A stretch of DNA of 40,665 nt, taken from assembly GCA_029547025.1 (NCBI GenBank), contig JAKPQA010000286.1, positions 1 through 40,665 of the forward strand, given 5' to 3'. The translations under genes were made by a program, and so were the position numbers. How positions within the stretch are numbered: the first letter of the stretch is position 1; every line of letters starts with the position of its first letter. Below are positions 27,386 to 35,020 of this stretch, piece after piece. The stretch is from Armatimonadota bacterium. GTDB lineage: Bacteria; Armatimonadota; Zipacnadia; UBA1398; JAKPQA01. Below the pieces are notes generated by a model. That model ran no database searches and was not told where the DNA came from. It saw nothing but the letters and a program-made list of their open reading frames with translations.

Positions 27386-28546
27386 TCACCCCGGGTGGCC
27401 CCATGCCCTCCCCGCGGCCGCGCGACCGAGCCGGCGCCCCGTCTCGATCATCGCGGCAATGTTCTCCTCAGGCGTCTCCCGGCCCACCTGGTCACCCGTG
27501 CCCAGGATCAGCCGTGACGGCGGCACTCCCCATCGGTCGAGGATCTCCTCGACCTGAAGAGACACCGCGTCCGGGCCGCCGCGGATGAGTGTCTCCACCG
27601 TGTGCACGTTACCATTGACAGTCACCCGGTCACGGAGCTGCTCCCGAACGACCGATAGGTCTGTCGTGTCGCCGCCGGGCGGGCGCTCAAATGGGCACAC
27701 GCAGTCGGCACCTGTGTCCGGGAGATCGGCCACGATGGCCGCGCACCGGCCGTGGAGGTGCACGTGCAGCAGCCGCCCCCCGCGGTGCGCCTCCTCAGCC
27801 ACCGCGCGGATGACGGGGGCATCCCATCGCCGCCAGAGGTCAGGGCTTAGCACCGAGAGACACGACCACGCGCAGCCGATGAACAGCGCCTCCGCCGCCG
27901 TCTGCTCGCACGCGGCCCGTGCCAGCCGGCGCATGTGGGCCAGGTAGCGCTCGTGGAGCGACTGGAGAAACGGGCCATGGTCCGCCAGGTCGAAGAGCGC
28001 CCGGGTGGGGCCGCCCTCGCGCCCGAGGGCAATGTAGTCGAAAAAGGGCACGCCCACGCCCACCTCGAGCAGGTAGTCGTCGCCCACTGCCGCCAGGGCG
28101 CGTCTGACCCCGGACCAGTCGGCCTCCTCCACGGCACCCAGGCTTGCCGCCTCGTAGGCCGGCCAGTCAGTCACAAAGTCCTTAATAGGTCGCTCAATCG
28201 CGGATGACGGCTCGGCCCGGTCGAAGAGGGTACGGCTTCGGAGCACTCCGTGCGGAGTCTCCGTGACAACGCGCGATTCGAACCGGCCGCCGCCGATGTC
28301 GACCCAGTCCTCGCGGCTCCGCACGCCCGGCGACGGGATGCTGCCCCCCGCGACAGACCAGCCCTCGGTGCCGTAGTGGCGGAAGGTCCGTTGGTGGGCC
28401 TCCCACAGCGGCACCTGCCGCTCGAACGTGATCATGTCCACCCCGAGGAGCCGCGCCGGGATGTAGTACCAGAACTCAGGGGCCACCGGCACGCCATCGA
28501 CGGGAAGGCCGCGGTAGGCGGCAACCATGCGCTCGCGGGGAGACAA
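27386..28546 (-). CDS. URO-D/MtaA-superfamily protein
   Basis: A 386-residue protein with the uroporphyrinogen decarboxylase fold as found in the MtaA/CmuA methyltransferase-like branch. It starts with the typical SPRERMVAAYRGLPVDGVPVAPEFW segment and ends with the family pattern VNGNVHTVETLIRGGPDAV, then RLILGTGDQVGRETPEENIAAMIETGR. True HemE proteins have an invariant RQAGR near the N-terminus, which is absent, so it is not a heme-pathway decarboxylase. Such paralogues are often found next to sugar catabolic or corrinoid-dependent methyltransferase genes; their reactions are mostly unknown. The start is a TTG at 28546 with GGAGG seven bases upstream. It is divergent from a second member of the family, with a shared dyad between them. 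Confidence 0.8.
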   Translation of the reverse strand: MSPRERMVAAYRGLPVDGVPVAPEFWYYIPARLLGVDMITFERQVPLWEAHQRTFRHYGTEGWSVAGGSIPSPGVRSREDWVDIGGGRFESRVVTETPHGVLRSRTLFDRAEPSSAIERPIKDFVTDWPAYEAASLGAVEEADWSGVRRALAAVGDDYLLEVGVGVPFFDYIALGREGGPTRALFDLADHGPFLQSLHERYLAHMRRLARAACEQTAAEALFIGCAWSCLSVLSPDLWRRWDAPVIRAVAEEAHRGGRLLHVHLHGRCAAIVADLPDTGADCVCPFERPPGGDTTDLSVVREQLRDRVTVNGNVHTVETLIRGGPDAVSLQVEEILDRWGVPPSRLILGTGDQVGRETPEENIAAMIETGRRLGRAAAGRAWGHPG

Positions 28547-28568
28547 GGCATTCCCTCCTGCTCCGGAA

Positions 28569-28609
28569 GCGACACAGGCATCATAGACCGACGTGCCGAA
28601 CCGTGTCGC
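28569..28609. promoter_or_regulatory. Promoter and dyad between the two URO-D genes
   Basis: GCGACAC at 28569-28575 and GTGTCGC at 28603-28609 are perfect complements with 27 bases between them. On the minus strand GCGACA (28609-28604), an 18-base spacer and TATGAT (28585-28580) form a plausible promoter for the minus-strand gene, so one arm of the dyad covers its -35. No equally good -10 is visible for the plus-strand gene. A regulator binding both arms could control the pair. Confidence 0.4.
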
Positions 28610-28637
28610 GATCTACGGCGCGGGACGGTGCGATGCC

Positions 28638-29702
28638 ATGAAGCGTCTGACCATGCGCGAACGCCTCCTGGCGGTGTTACGCGGCCACGAGCTCGATGAG
28701 GTGCCCTTCGCCGTCTACGACGGGACGGAAGGCACCCGGCAAGACATCTGGGACTCAGTGGGCCGCGACTGCGTCGGGCTGTTGGGCTGGACCAGTGCCC
28801 ACACGGCGGCCGCGCCCCACTGCCACTGGGAGACCGAGGACATCCTTGTCGATGGCCGTCGGGGCCTGCGGACCGTCCTCCACACGCCGGCGGGCTCGCT
28901 CGTCGAAGAGAAGATCCTCCAGCCCGATCTCGGCGTTCTTGCGGCCTACCGCCATTTCGTGCGTGTCCCGCGGGACTACGAGGTCCTTCTCGCCTACCTC
29001 CGAGACGTGATCGTCTCGCCCAGCCCGGAGACATGCGCCGCGACGGTAGCCAGCCTGGGCGATGACGGTCTCCCTCACCTCGCCGTCGACCGCACGCCCT
29101 TCCAGCAGCTCTGGATCCAGTGGGTGTGTCTTGAGGACCTGTGCCTGCACCTCGTCGACTGCCCGGAGATCGTGCGCGATTGCATGGACGCCATGGGGGC
29201 ATTGCTTCGCCGCGAGTTCGAGGCCGCTTGCCGAGCCAGTGCGCCCTATGTGGTCATCCCCGACAACATCACCGCGCCCGCCATCGGGCCGCGCCTCTTC
29301 CGCGAGTACTGCATCCCCTACTACCGTGAGCTGGCCGCCATGCTGGGTGAACACGACATGCGGCTCTTCGTGCACATGGATGGCGACTTGCGCCCCCTGT
29401 GGGCCGACATCGCAGACTCCGGCGTCGGTGGGATCGACTCCCTGTCGCCGCCGCCCGATAATGACACATCGGTCGCCGCCGCCCTGTCCCAGTGGCCCGA
29501 CATGCGGCTGTTCGTGAACTTCCCCTCCTCGGTCCACCTCGCACCGCCCGAGCAGGTCTATGCCCAGACCGCCCAGATGCTCGCCGAGGGGAAAGCGTCC
29601 GGTCGCCTCGAGATCCAGATCTCCGAGAACCTGCCGCCCGGCCGCTGGCGTGTCAGCTACCCGGCCATTGTGGCCGCCATTCGGGATTTGGGCCAGTACT
29701 GA
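28638..29702 (+). CDS. URO-D/MtaA-superfamily protein
   Basis: A 354-residue member of the same superfamily as the divergent neighbour but only distantly similar to it. It begins KRLTMRERLLAVLRGHELDEVPF, as the family does, and shows the barrel segments YVVIPDNITAPAIGPRLFREYCIPYYRELAAMLGEHDMRLFVHMDGDLRPLWADIADSGVGGIDSLSPPPDND, where VHMDG and the GIDSL strand resemble the ligand pocket of MtaA-like proteins. The HemE signature is absent. The ATG at 28638 is the best start by family length; a GTG at 28593 would add 15 residues. It is followed by a 356-base spacer with hairpins. Function unknown; a methyltransferase or lyase role is inference. Confidence 0.78.
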   Translation: MKRLTMRERLLAVLRGHELDEVPFAVYDGTEGTRQDIWDSVGRDCVGLLGWTSAHTAAAPHCHWETEDILVDGRRGLRTVLHTPAGSLVEEKILQPDLGVLAAYRHFVRVPRDYEVLLAYLRDVIVSPSPETCAATVASLGDDGLPHLAVDRTPFQQLWIQWVCLEDLCLHLVDCPEIVRDCMDAMGALLRREFEAACRASAPYVVIPDNITAPAIGPRLFREYCIPYYRELAAMLGEHDMRLFVHMDGDLRPLWADIADSGVGGIDSLSPPPDNDTSVAAALSQWPDMRLFVNFPSSVHLAPPEQVYAQTAQMLAEGKASGRLEIQISENLPPGRWRVSYPAIVAAIRDLGQY

Positions 29703-30058
29703 AGGCCGAGGCAGCCCGGCCGGTCAATGACCCCCACAGTACGCCGAACGTTCCACAGCCCGTCTTGCGGAGGGGCCTGATAGGGGGGAACAGCCGTAGG
29801 CTGGTGGGACCCTGATCGGCCCGGCGCTCGACGGCCCTCGACGGGCCAGAGAGCGCCGTCGTAGAGCACTGACGGTCTTGGTCGGTCGGCCTGGCAGCCG
29901 ACGCGGGCCCATTGGGGCCCCTCCGCCAGATCCGAACGTGCCGTCTCGGCGCTCCTGCGGCGTCATCTCGGGCCTAACTGAGCGCCAGTGGGGCAGAGCC
30001 CCGCAGTTGCCCGCTGTCGGCGGCGTGGCGGAGCCCCATGGTTGCCTCGGTCCTGACC
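29703..30058. other. Convergent intergenic spacer with hairpins
   Basis: This 356-base gap separates the ends of two convergent genes. It contains the two-part hairpin at 29823-29857 (listed separately) and a GGGCCC-ATTG-GGGCCC hairpin at 29905-29920. No coding frame here looks real and no RNA gene was recognised. Confidence 0.5.
29823..29857. terminator. Two-part hairpin, possible bidirectional terminator
   Basis: An outer stem GGCGCTC/GAGCGCC (29823-29829 with 29851-29857) encloses an inner stem GGCCC/GGGCC (29833-29837 with 29843-29847). It lies between convergent genes, 120 bases past the URO-D gene and about 200 bases past the glycosyltransferase gene. No T-run is present. Confidence 0.35.
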
Positions 30059-31252
30059 CTACGCTACCCCGTGCGCCGCTTTGTACTCCTCGATGAGATC
30101 GGCCGCCCGGATCACACCGCCGGCCTCCCGCAGCGAGGCGCCCACCTGCGCCACGTTCGCCTGGATGCCCGGGTCCGTTACGACGTGGTGCACCGCCTCG
30201 GCCAGCCGCGCGGGCGTCGCTCGGTGAGGGCTGAGTAGTATGCCGGCTCCGAGCCGCACCACTTGGCGGGACATGAGGATCCGCTCTGCCGTGCCGGGGA
30301 CCAGCACCACGGGGACGTTGTGCCAGAACGCCTCCTGAATGCTGTTGATCCCGCCATGTGAGATCAGCACGGCCGCGCGCTGCAGCACCTCGAGCTGTGG
30401 GATGGAAGCGCGGATGACGAAGTGGGCGGGGGCGCGGAGCCGCGCCACTTGCTCCTCGGACCCCACGGCCATGACGACGCACCCATCCCATTGCGCAAAC
30501 GCCTCAACACATGACTCGTAGAAGCGCGGAAGATCGGTGTCGATCGTGCCCATGCTGATGCAGATCACCCGGCGGCTCTCCAGCTGCTCCCACGGGAAGT
30601 CATGGGCACTGCCTCGGGAGCCGAGGCACGGGCCGACGAAGGCATAGCTGCTGTCGAACCGCTCGGGTTGGGGCTGCACCAGCCGAGACGTGTAGACCAG
30701 ATTCAGCGGCTCGTGGTTGGTGAACACATCGAGAATCCCGCTCGGCGCGACACGGTGTTCGGCCCAGAGGCGCCGGCGGGCACGCAGGTAGCGCATGAGC
30801 CACCGCGTTCCACCCGGGACCGTCTTCGCCAATGACGACATGAACGGTACCGATGTGAGCAGGACGCGCAGGCTGAAGGCCAGCTGCGTCACCGAGCACA
30901 CGGCCGGGATGCCGCGGGCGTGCGCCAGGATCTTCCCCCAGACGCACACGGAGTCGTGGATGATGTAGTCGGGAGGCGACTCCCGCAGGTCCTGGCAGAG
31001 CGGACCGTAGCCCGCCGTGCACGCTTCCATGAGCCTCGCTGCACCCTCGAACACCTCGCCGGTGGGGCGGACATACGAGTCGTCGATGGGATAGGGCCGG
31101 AACTGCGCTCCCGTGGCGGTGATCCGGGGCTCGAACTCGCGCGTGCAGTAGAAACGGACACACTCCCCGCGCCGAACCAGCTCCTGTGCCAGAGCTAGCG
31201 CCGGGTTCATGTGTCCATGGCACGGTATGTTGAAGAAGGTAACCTTCGACAC
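30059..31252 (-). CDS. GT1 (MGT/UGT-type) glycosyltransferase
   Basis: A 397-residue GT-B glycosyltransferase of the macrolide-glycosyltransferase/YjiC branch, which moves a sugar from a nucleotide donor to a small or lipid acceptor. The N-terminal acceptor domain opens with KVTFFNIPCHGHMNPALALAQEL, including the HGH at 12-14 where the catalytic base lies. The C-terminal donor domain has ICISMGTIDTD, ASIPQLEVLQRAAVLISHGGINSIQEAF near 285-312 and VPGTAERILMSRQVVRLGAG. The donor motif is slightly altered: the usual DQ is replaced by ER, so donor choice may differ. I placed the start at the GTG at 31252 with GAGG eight bases upstream, because the open frame beyond has no family similarity. It has a strong promoter (TTGGCG-17-TATAAT) and is divergent from the YkoP-like gene. 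Confidence 0.85.
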   Translation of the reverse strand: MSKVTFFNIPCHGHMNPALALAQELVRRGECVRFYCTREFEPRITATGAQFRPYPIDDSYVRPTGEVFEGAARLMEACTAGYGPLCQDLRESPPDYIIHDSVCVWGKILAHARGIPAVCSVTQLAFSLRVLLTSVPFMSSLAKTVPGGTRWLMRYLRARRRLWAEHRVAPSGILDVFTNHEPLNLVYTSRLVQPQPERFDSSYAFVGPCLGSRGSAHDFPWEQLESRRVICISMGTIDTDLPRFYESCVEAFAQWDGCVVMAVGSEEQVARLRAPAHFVIRASIPQLEVLQRAAVLISHGGINSIQEAFWHNVPVVLVPGTAERILMSRQVVRLGAGILLSPHRATPARLAEAVHHVVTDPGIQANVAQVGASLREAGGVIRAADLIEEYKAAHGVA

Positions 31253-31280
31253 GGATGGCCTCGCCTCTTGGTGCCGAAGG

Positions 31281-31309
31281 GCGACACCTGTCGGCTGGGG
31301 CATTATACT
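31281..31309 (+). promoter_or_regulatory. Promoter of the YkoP-like gene
   Basis: GCGACA (31281-31286), a 17-base spacer and TATACT (31304-31309). The predicted start near 31316 leaves a leader of about 38 bases before the GTG at 31354. Its -10 overlaps that of the opposite promoter. Confidence 0.45.
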
Positions 31310-31315
31310 GCCCCA
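31296..31315. promoter_or_regulatory. Perfect 20-bp dyad covering both -10 elements
   Basis: TGGGGCA at 31296-31302 and TGCCCCA at 31309-31315 are perfect complements around TTATAC. The dyad contains the -10 of both divergent promoters, so a protein bound here, or polymerase on one side, would block the other. It looks like an operator; no regulator gene is adjacent. Confidence 0.45.
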
Positions 31316-31330
31316 CCAGCGGGCCGCCAA
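31302..31330 (-). promoter_or_regulatory. Promoter of the GT1 glycosyltransferase gene
   Basis: On the minus strand TTGGCG (31330-31325), a 17-base spacer and a perfect TATAAT (31307-31302). It is the best sigma-70-type match that I noticed in the window. The predicted leader before the GTG at 31252 is about 43 bases. Confidence 0.6.
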
Positions 31331-31353
31331 AGCCGCGAGGGGGACGATCGCGG

Positions 31354-31977
31354 GTGGGATCGCTCATCGAGAAGCTGTTCGACTGGGCCTATCACGTCGA
31401 GCCCCTTGCGGAGAACTCGGACCATCTCAACTTCCGGGTCTGCTTCCAGACCTACCGGGGCCGGTCGATAGACCTACCGCCGGGCATCCGGGTCGAGCGA
31501 GGCGCCCGCGTGGTCGAGCTGCACCAGAAGAACGAGATGCTCGCACGCCTGCACGACGACCACCCCAGCCCCCGTGCTGCCGCACTGGCGTACAGCAGAC
31601 TCATGGGCGAGTCCCTCGCCGCGTTGGCACGGGCTTGGCGTGAGGACCCCAGATTCCAGGGCGTCGTGGCCGCCTACGGCGTCAACCTTTTCGCCGACGT
31701 AGCTGTCCGCGGCGGGTTCACGGCCCGCCCGATCCGCCCCGAATGGCGCAGAAAGCTGCTCAGCTGGTGGATCCGTCGCATCGTCGCATCACACCACCCC
31801 GCTGGCAGAGCACGGGTCATCAAGAATGGCGTGCCGCTGATGGCTCAGGAGGTCTGGATCTCGCGCGAGGTCTGCCAACAGCTATATGGAGAGGCAACCG
31901 AGCAGTCAGACGCCCTCGACGCAGCGCGAAAGAGTCGTCGCCTCCAGACCGCGCTCGGCCAAAACAGGGAGGACTAG
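31354..31977 (+). CDS. YkoP-like protein
   Basis: A 207-residue protein matching the pattern of YkoP-type proteins: LFDWAYHVEPL near the start, then LNFRVCFQTYRGRSIDLPPGIRVERGARVVELHQKNEMLARL (about residues 22-63), followed by an alpha-helical region with LAYSRLMGESLAALARAW. The family is uncharacterised; in Bacillus the ykoP gene lies near a glycosyltransferase gene, and related domains occur with polysaccharide deacetylases, which is the setting here too. No signal peptide is seen, and WRRKLLSWWIRRIV may be amphipathic and membrane-associated. The GTG at 31354 has GAGGGGG upstream. Its last 72 bases overlap the end of the deacetylase gene on the opposite strand. The role is inferred only from context. 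Confidence 0.7.
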   Translation: MGSLIEKLFDWAYHVEPLAENSDHLNFRVCFQTYRGRSIDLPPGIRVERGARVVELHQKNEMLARLHDDHPSPRAAALAYSRLMGESLAALARAWREDPRFQGVVAAYGVNLFADVAVRGGFTARPIRPEWRRKLLSWWIRRIVASHHPAGRARVIKNGVPLMAQEVWISREVCQQLYGEATEQSDALDAARKSRRLQTALGQNRED

Positions 31978-32613
31978 CTCCAGGCACTGCGCCACACGCT
32001 CAGGCGTGTCGTCGAACCCTCCGGCATCATGAAGGCACACGATGTCTCCTCCGCCGACCCGCCCCAGGATGTGCTCGGCCATGGCCTGCACCGAGGGCTT
32101 CACCCAGAAGCCCTCCGGGCAGATCGACCAGCGCACGGGGCGCAAACCCAGCTTCCGGTATACCCACAGCCCCGTGGCGCTGCACATGCCCCACGGTGGC
32201 CGCACGTAGAGCGGCCGTGTGCCCGAGGCCCTCTCGATCGCCTCCAGCCCGCGCCGGAGGTCAGCCTGGTGCAACCCGGGCGGTGTGAACCAGGCATGCA
32301 GGTGGTTGTGCCCGTGGAGCTGCACCTCATGCCCCCGCTCCACCGTGGCCCCCAGAGTGTCCGGGTAACGGTCCACCTGGCGTCCGAGCACAAAGAACGT
32401 CCCCTTCGCGCCATGCGCCTCGAGGATGTCGCATATCCGCTGTGTGTGGGGCGGGTTCGGGCCATCGTCGAAAGTCAGAGCGACGGCCGAGGGATGCCGT
32501 CCACGATGGACCACGCCGCGGTTGCCCCGGGTCACCACCGCATGGGTGAGAGCCGCCGAGCCAAACCAGGCGCCCGCCAGGGCCGCTGGGCCGGCCATAA
32601 TCCACGGGTTCAT
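31906..32613 (-). CDS. Membrane-anchored polysaccharide deacetylase (NodB/CE4 family)
   Basis: A 235-residue carbohydrate esterase family 4 protein that removes N- or O-acetyl groups from sugars. An N-terminal helix (about 3-26) should anchor it to the membrane with the catalytic domain outside. Motifs are intact: TFDDGPNPPHT with the Asp pair 49-50, HGHNH with metal ligands His100 and His104, RPPWG at 138-142, and LHDAG with His195 at the end. It starts at the ATG at 32613, which overlaps the MFS stop as ATGA and has GAGGAGG about seven bases upstream, so translation is probably coupled. It is the last gene of the glycolipid-type operon. Substrate is not visible from sequence; an acetylated aminosugar lipid would fit the neighbours. 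Confidence 0.86.
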   Translation of the reverse strand: MNPWIMAGPAALAGAWFGSAALTHAVVTRGNRGVVHRGRHPSAVALTFDDGPNPPHTQRICDILEAHGAKGTFFVLGRQVDRYPDTLGATVERGHEVQLHGHNHLHAWFTPPGLHQADLRRGLEAIERASGTRPLYVRPPWGMCSATGLWVYRKLGLRPVRWSICPEGFWVKPSVQAMAEHILGRVGGGDIVCLHDAGGFDDTPERVAQCLELVLPVLAERGLEATTLSRCVEGV

Positions 32614-33887
32614 CGCATCGCCTCCTCGGACTGCACCGAACAAACCGCCGCTTCTGGCTCCTCGGAACCCGGAACCGGATCGAGCGCCTCCGGATCACCG
32701 CGGAACATCGGCGCCGCGAATGAGTACACAGCCGCGATCACCAGCAGGACACCCGATGCCGCCAGGAACGGGCCACGAGGCCCCCAACGGCCCTCAATGA
32801 AGCCCGACGAAGCCGGGCCGGCCATGAAACCCAGCTGCTCGCATGCCATGAACGCCGACAGCATCAGCGCCCGTTGCTCCCGGTGCGCGTGCAGCAGCAG
32901 CAATGCGTTCCATGTCGGCAGGATCAGCGCGTAGGCGCACCCGGCCACGCCGACCAAGCCGATCAGCACGGGGAACGAGCGCGTGTAGGCGAGCCCCGCC
33001 AGCACCAGGCCCGACGCCGCGAGACTGCTCACCATCAGCCACTGCTTGCTAACCCGATCCGCCATGCGTCCCATCGGGATGATCAGGCCAGCCGCCAGTC
33101 CCCCGCCCGCGATGGCCAGGATCAGAATCTGATCCTCCCCCAGGCCCTGGTGGCCCTTCAGATACGGCGCAAGCACCGGCGCCAGCAGGCCGACCGTGAG
33201 CGTCTGGCAGAACAACCCCACCACCAGCAGCCTCTTTCGAGTGAGACGTCGAGCCGCGTCCAGGCCTACCTCGAGCAGCGGCCTCCGCGCGGCCCGCCCC
33301 TCAACCGCACCCCGCCCACCACGTGGCACCAGCGTGGCCGCAATCAGCAACGCGACGGCAAACTCCACGCCCAGGAGCCCAAACAGCAGACGCGTATCGA
33401 GCCGGCTCAGCAGCATGAGCACCAGGAAGCCGCACCCGATCGCCGCAAACCATGCCGTGAAGACCACCCCCACGGCCGTGCTCCGCCGCTCCGGATCCAC
33501 CCGGTCTGCCGTCAGCGCCAGAACGGTCGGCCCCACCGGCGACGCCGAAACCCCGTGCAGGAACACCAGCGCCCGCAGTATCCACACGCCCGTCGCGAAC
33601 GGCATGCCGGCAAGGGTGGCAAGCGAGCCGGACATGGCAAACACTAGCATGGCCCGCCGGCCCAAGCGGTCAGCCAGGGCTCCCGAAAGCACTTTCATCG
33701 ACAGATCGGCCAGCGTGTAAAACGAGATGGTGACGCCGATCTCGGCCGGCGAGAGACGCAGAACCCGCTCGCCATGCTCGCGAAGCAGTACGTACAGCAG
33801 ACCGCCGTGCGCGAACTCCGCCAGTGACATCACGGCCACGGCAGGCAGGAACTGCCGCCAGGGGATACCCCGCTCGCCCGATGCCAT
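32610..33887 (-). CDS. MFS transporter, possible glycolipid flippase
   Basis: A 425-residue major facilitator with about 12 membrane helices. Motif A (GALADRLGRRAML) lies between helices 2 and 3, and a related GRMADRVSKQW in the second half marks the internal duplication. The first helix contains acidic residues (SLAEFAHGG), unusual for drug pumps. The ATG at 33887 overlaps the stop of the upstream glycosyltransferase by one base (TGATG), and its own stop overlaps the deacetylase start. In Staphylococcus an MFS protein, LtaA, encoded next to the lipid glycosyltransferase YpfP flips its glycolipid product; this arrangement is alike, so a flippase role is a reasonable guess. Export of a sugar or drug cannot be excluded. 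Confidence 0.8.
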   Translation of the reverse strand: MASGERGIPWRQFLPAVAVMSLAEFAHGGLLYVLLREHGERVLRLSPAEIGVTISFYTLADLSMKVLSGALADRLGRRAMLVFAMSGSLATLAGMPFATGVWILRALVFLHGVSASPVGPTVLALTADRVDPERRSTAVGVVFTAWFAAIGCGFLVLMLLSRLDTRLLFGLLGVEFAVALLIAATLVPRGGRGAVEGRAARRPLLEVGLDAARRLTRKRLLVVGLFCQTLTVGLLAPVLAPYLKGHQGLGEDQILILAIAGGGLAAGLIIPMGRMADRVSKQWLMVSSLAASGLVLAGLAYTRSFPVLIGLVGVAGCAYALILPTWNALLLLHAHREQRALMLSAFMACEQLGFMAGPASSGFIEGRWGPRGPFLAASGVLLVIAAVYSFAAPMFRGDPEALDPVPGSEEPEAAVCSVQSEEAMR

Positions 33888-35020
33888 CAGACTCCGCACA
33901 ACCCAACCAGCGCCTCAGCCACGCGTCGAGCGGCCTCCGGCTGTCCCAGCGCGCGTGCGCGCTCCGACATGGCGCTCAGGCGATCCGGTGCCGACAGCAG
34001 CCCGCTCAGGTTTGCGGCCAGCTCCCGAGCCCCCCAAGACAACAGACCAGCGCCCCCCTCGGTCACGTACCGCACGTTCCACTCCTCATGCCCGGGCAGC
34101 GGCCGATGCAGCAACAGCGGCAGGCCGCGGGCCAACGCCTCGCTCACCGTGATCCCGCCCGCCTTCGTCACCATCAGGTCGGCGGCACCCATCAGCCGAT
34201 GCATCGCATCGATGTGGCCCATGGCCCGCATCCGGTCCGGGCAGCGGCTCGCCAGCCGCGTCCGGACCTCGACGGCCCGGGCCCCCGTCCCGCCGACGAA
34301 GACTACCTGAACTCCCGGCATGCGCGACAGCACCCCAAACGCCTCGCGCGCCGCCTGGGTCGCCCCGAAGGCCTCCGGCCCCACCAGAACCACCGGCCGC
34401 GACGGGTCCAGGCCGAACTCCCGCCGGGCCGAGTCGCGGTCGACGGGCTCCGCGAATGCCCGCCGGATCGGTATCCCCGTGTGTCGCACCCGCTCGGCTG
34501 GCATCCCGCGCTCGATGAAGCCCTGCCGCACGGACTCGCTGGGCACCAGCGTGAGATCCGCACCGGGGTGCATCCACTGGCTGTGCACCGCATGGTCGGT
34601 CACCACCACGGCCACCGGACACGGGACCACCCCGGCGGCGCGCAGCTCGGCCGCAGCCCCAGCCGGAGTGTTGTGCAGACACACCACCGCCCGGTAAGGC
34701 ATCGATCCGCAGAACTGCGCGAACCCGCTGCGTCCGGCCTGGTGCAGGCGCCGGTGGGCTGCACTGCCCAACGGCAGCTCGGCGGTCCGCCAGTAGAACG
34801 ACCGATAGAGACTCGGAACTCGGCGAATGCTCTGCACGAAGCTGAAAGTCACCAGCGTACGGGCCCAACGCCCCACAAACCAGCTGAAGTAGTCGATGAC
34901 CTCAACGCGCAGCCCCGGCCGCCGCTCCGTCAGTGCTTCGGCAATGGCCGCACCCGCCGAGTTGTGACCCGAGCCATACGATGCGCTCAGGAACAGGATG
35001 GCTGTGCCGTCCGCGGACAT
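33887..35020 (-). CDS. MGDG synthase/UgtP-type lipid glycosyltransferase (copy 1)
   Basis: A 377-residue GT28-type (GT-B) enzyme of the monogalactosyldiacylglycerol synthase/processive diacylglycerol glucosyltransferase group, which adds a sugar from a nucleotide donor to diacylglycerol or a glycolipid at the inner membrane face. It has the N-terminal SASYGSGHNSAGAAIAEAL loop, the VVVTDHAVHSQWMHPGADL segment, and the donor-binding KAGGITVSEALARGLPLLLHRPLPGHEEWN region near 288-318. The ATG at 35020 has GAGGGAG just upstream and overlaps the paralogous gene by 34 bases. Its stop overlaps the MFS start by one base. It is clearly related to its neighbour upstream, but the two differ widely, suggesting different acceptors or donors. 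Confidence 0.87.
   Translation of the reverse strand: MSADGTAILFLSASYGSGHNSAGAAIAEALTERRPGLRVEVIDYFSWFVGRWARTLVTFSFVQSIRRVPSLYRSFYWRTAELPLGSAAHRRLHQAGRSGFAQFCGSMPYRAVVCLHNTPAGAAAELRAAGVVPCPVAVVVTDHAVHSQWMHPGADLTLVPSESVRQGFIERGMPAERVRHTGIPIRRAFAEPVDRDSARREFGLDPSRPVVLVGPEAFGATQAAREAFGVLSRMPGVQVVFVGGTGARAVEVRTRLASRCPDRMRAMGHIDAMHRLMGAADLMVTKAGGITVSEALARGLPLLLHRPLPGHEEWNVRYVTEGGAGLLSWGARELAANLSGLLSAPDRLSAMSERARALGQPEAARRVAEALVGLCGV

Noticed and set aside
27386-29702. Calling the two URO-D genes hemE
   Set aside because: Neither has the N-terminal RQAGR-type substrate motif of uroporphyrinogen decarboxylase, and no other heme gene is nearby.
29724-30491. A 255-codon minus-strand open frame covering the convergent spacer
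   Set aside because: It overlaps the real GT1 gene in another frame, and its part in the spacer crosses several hairpins.
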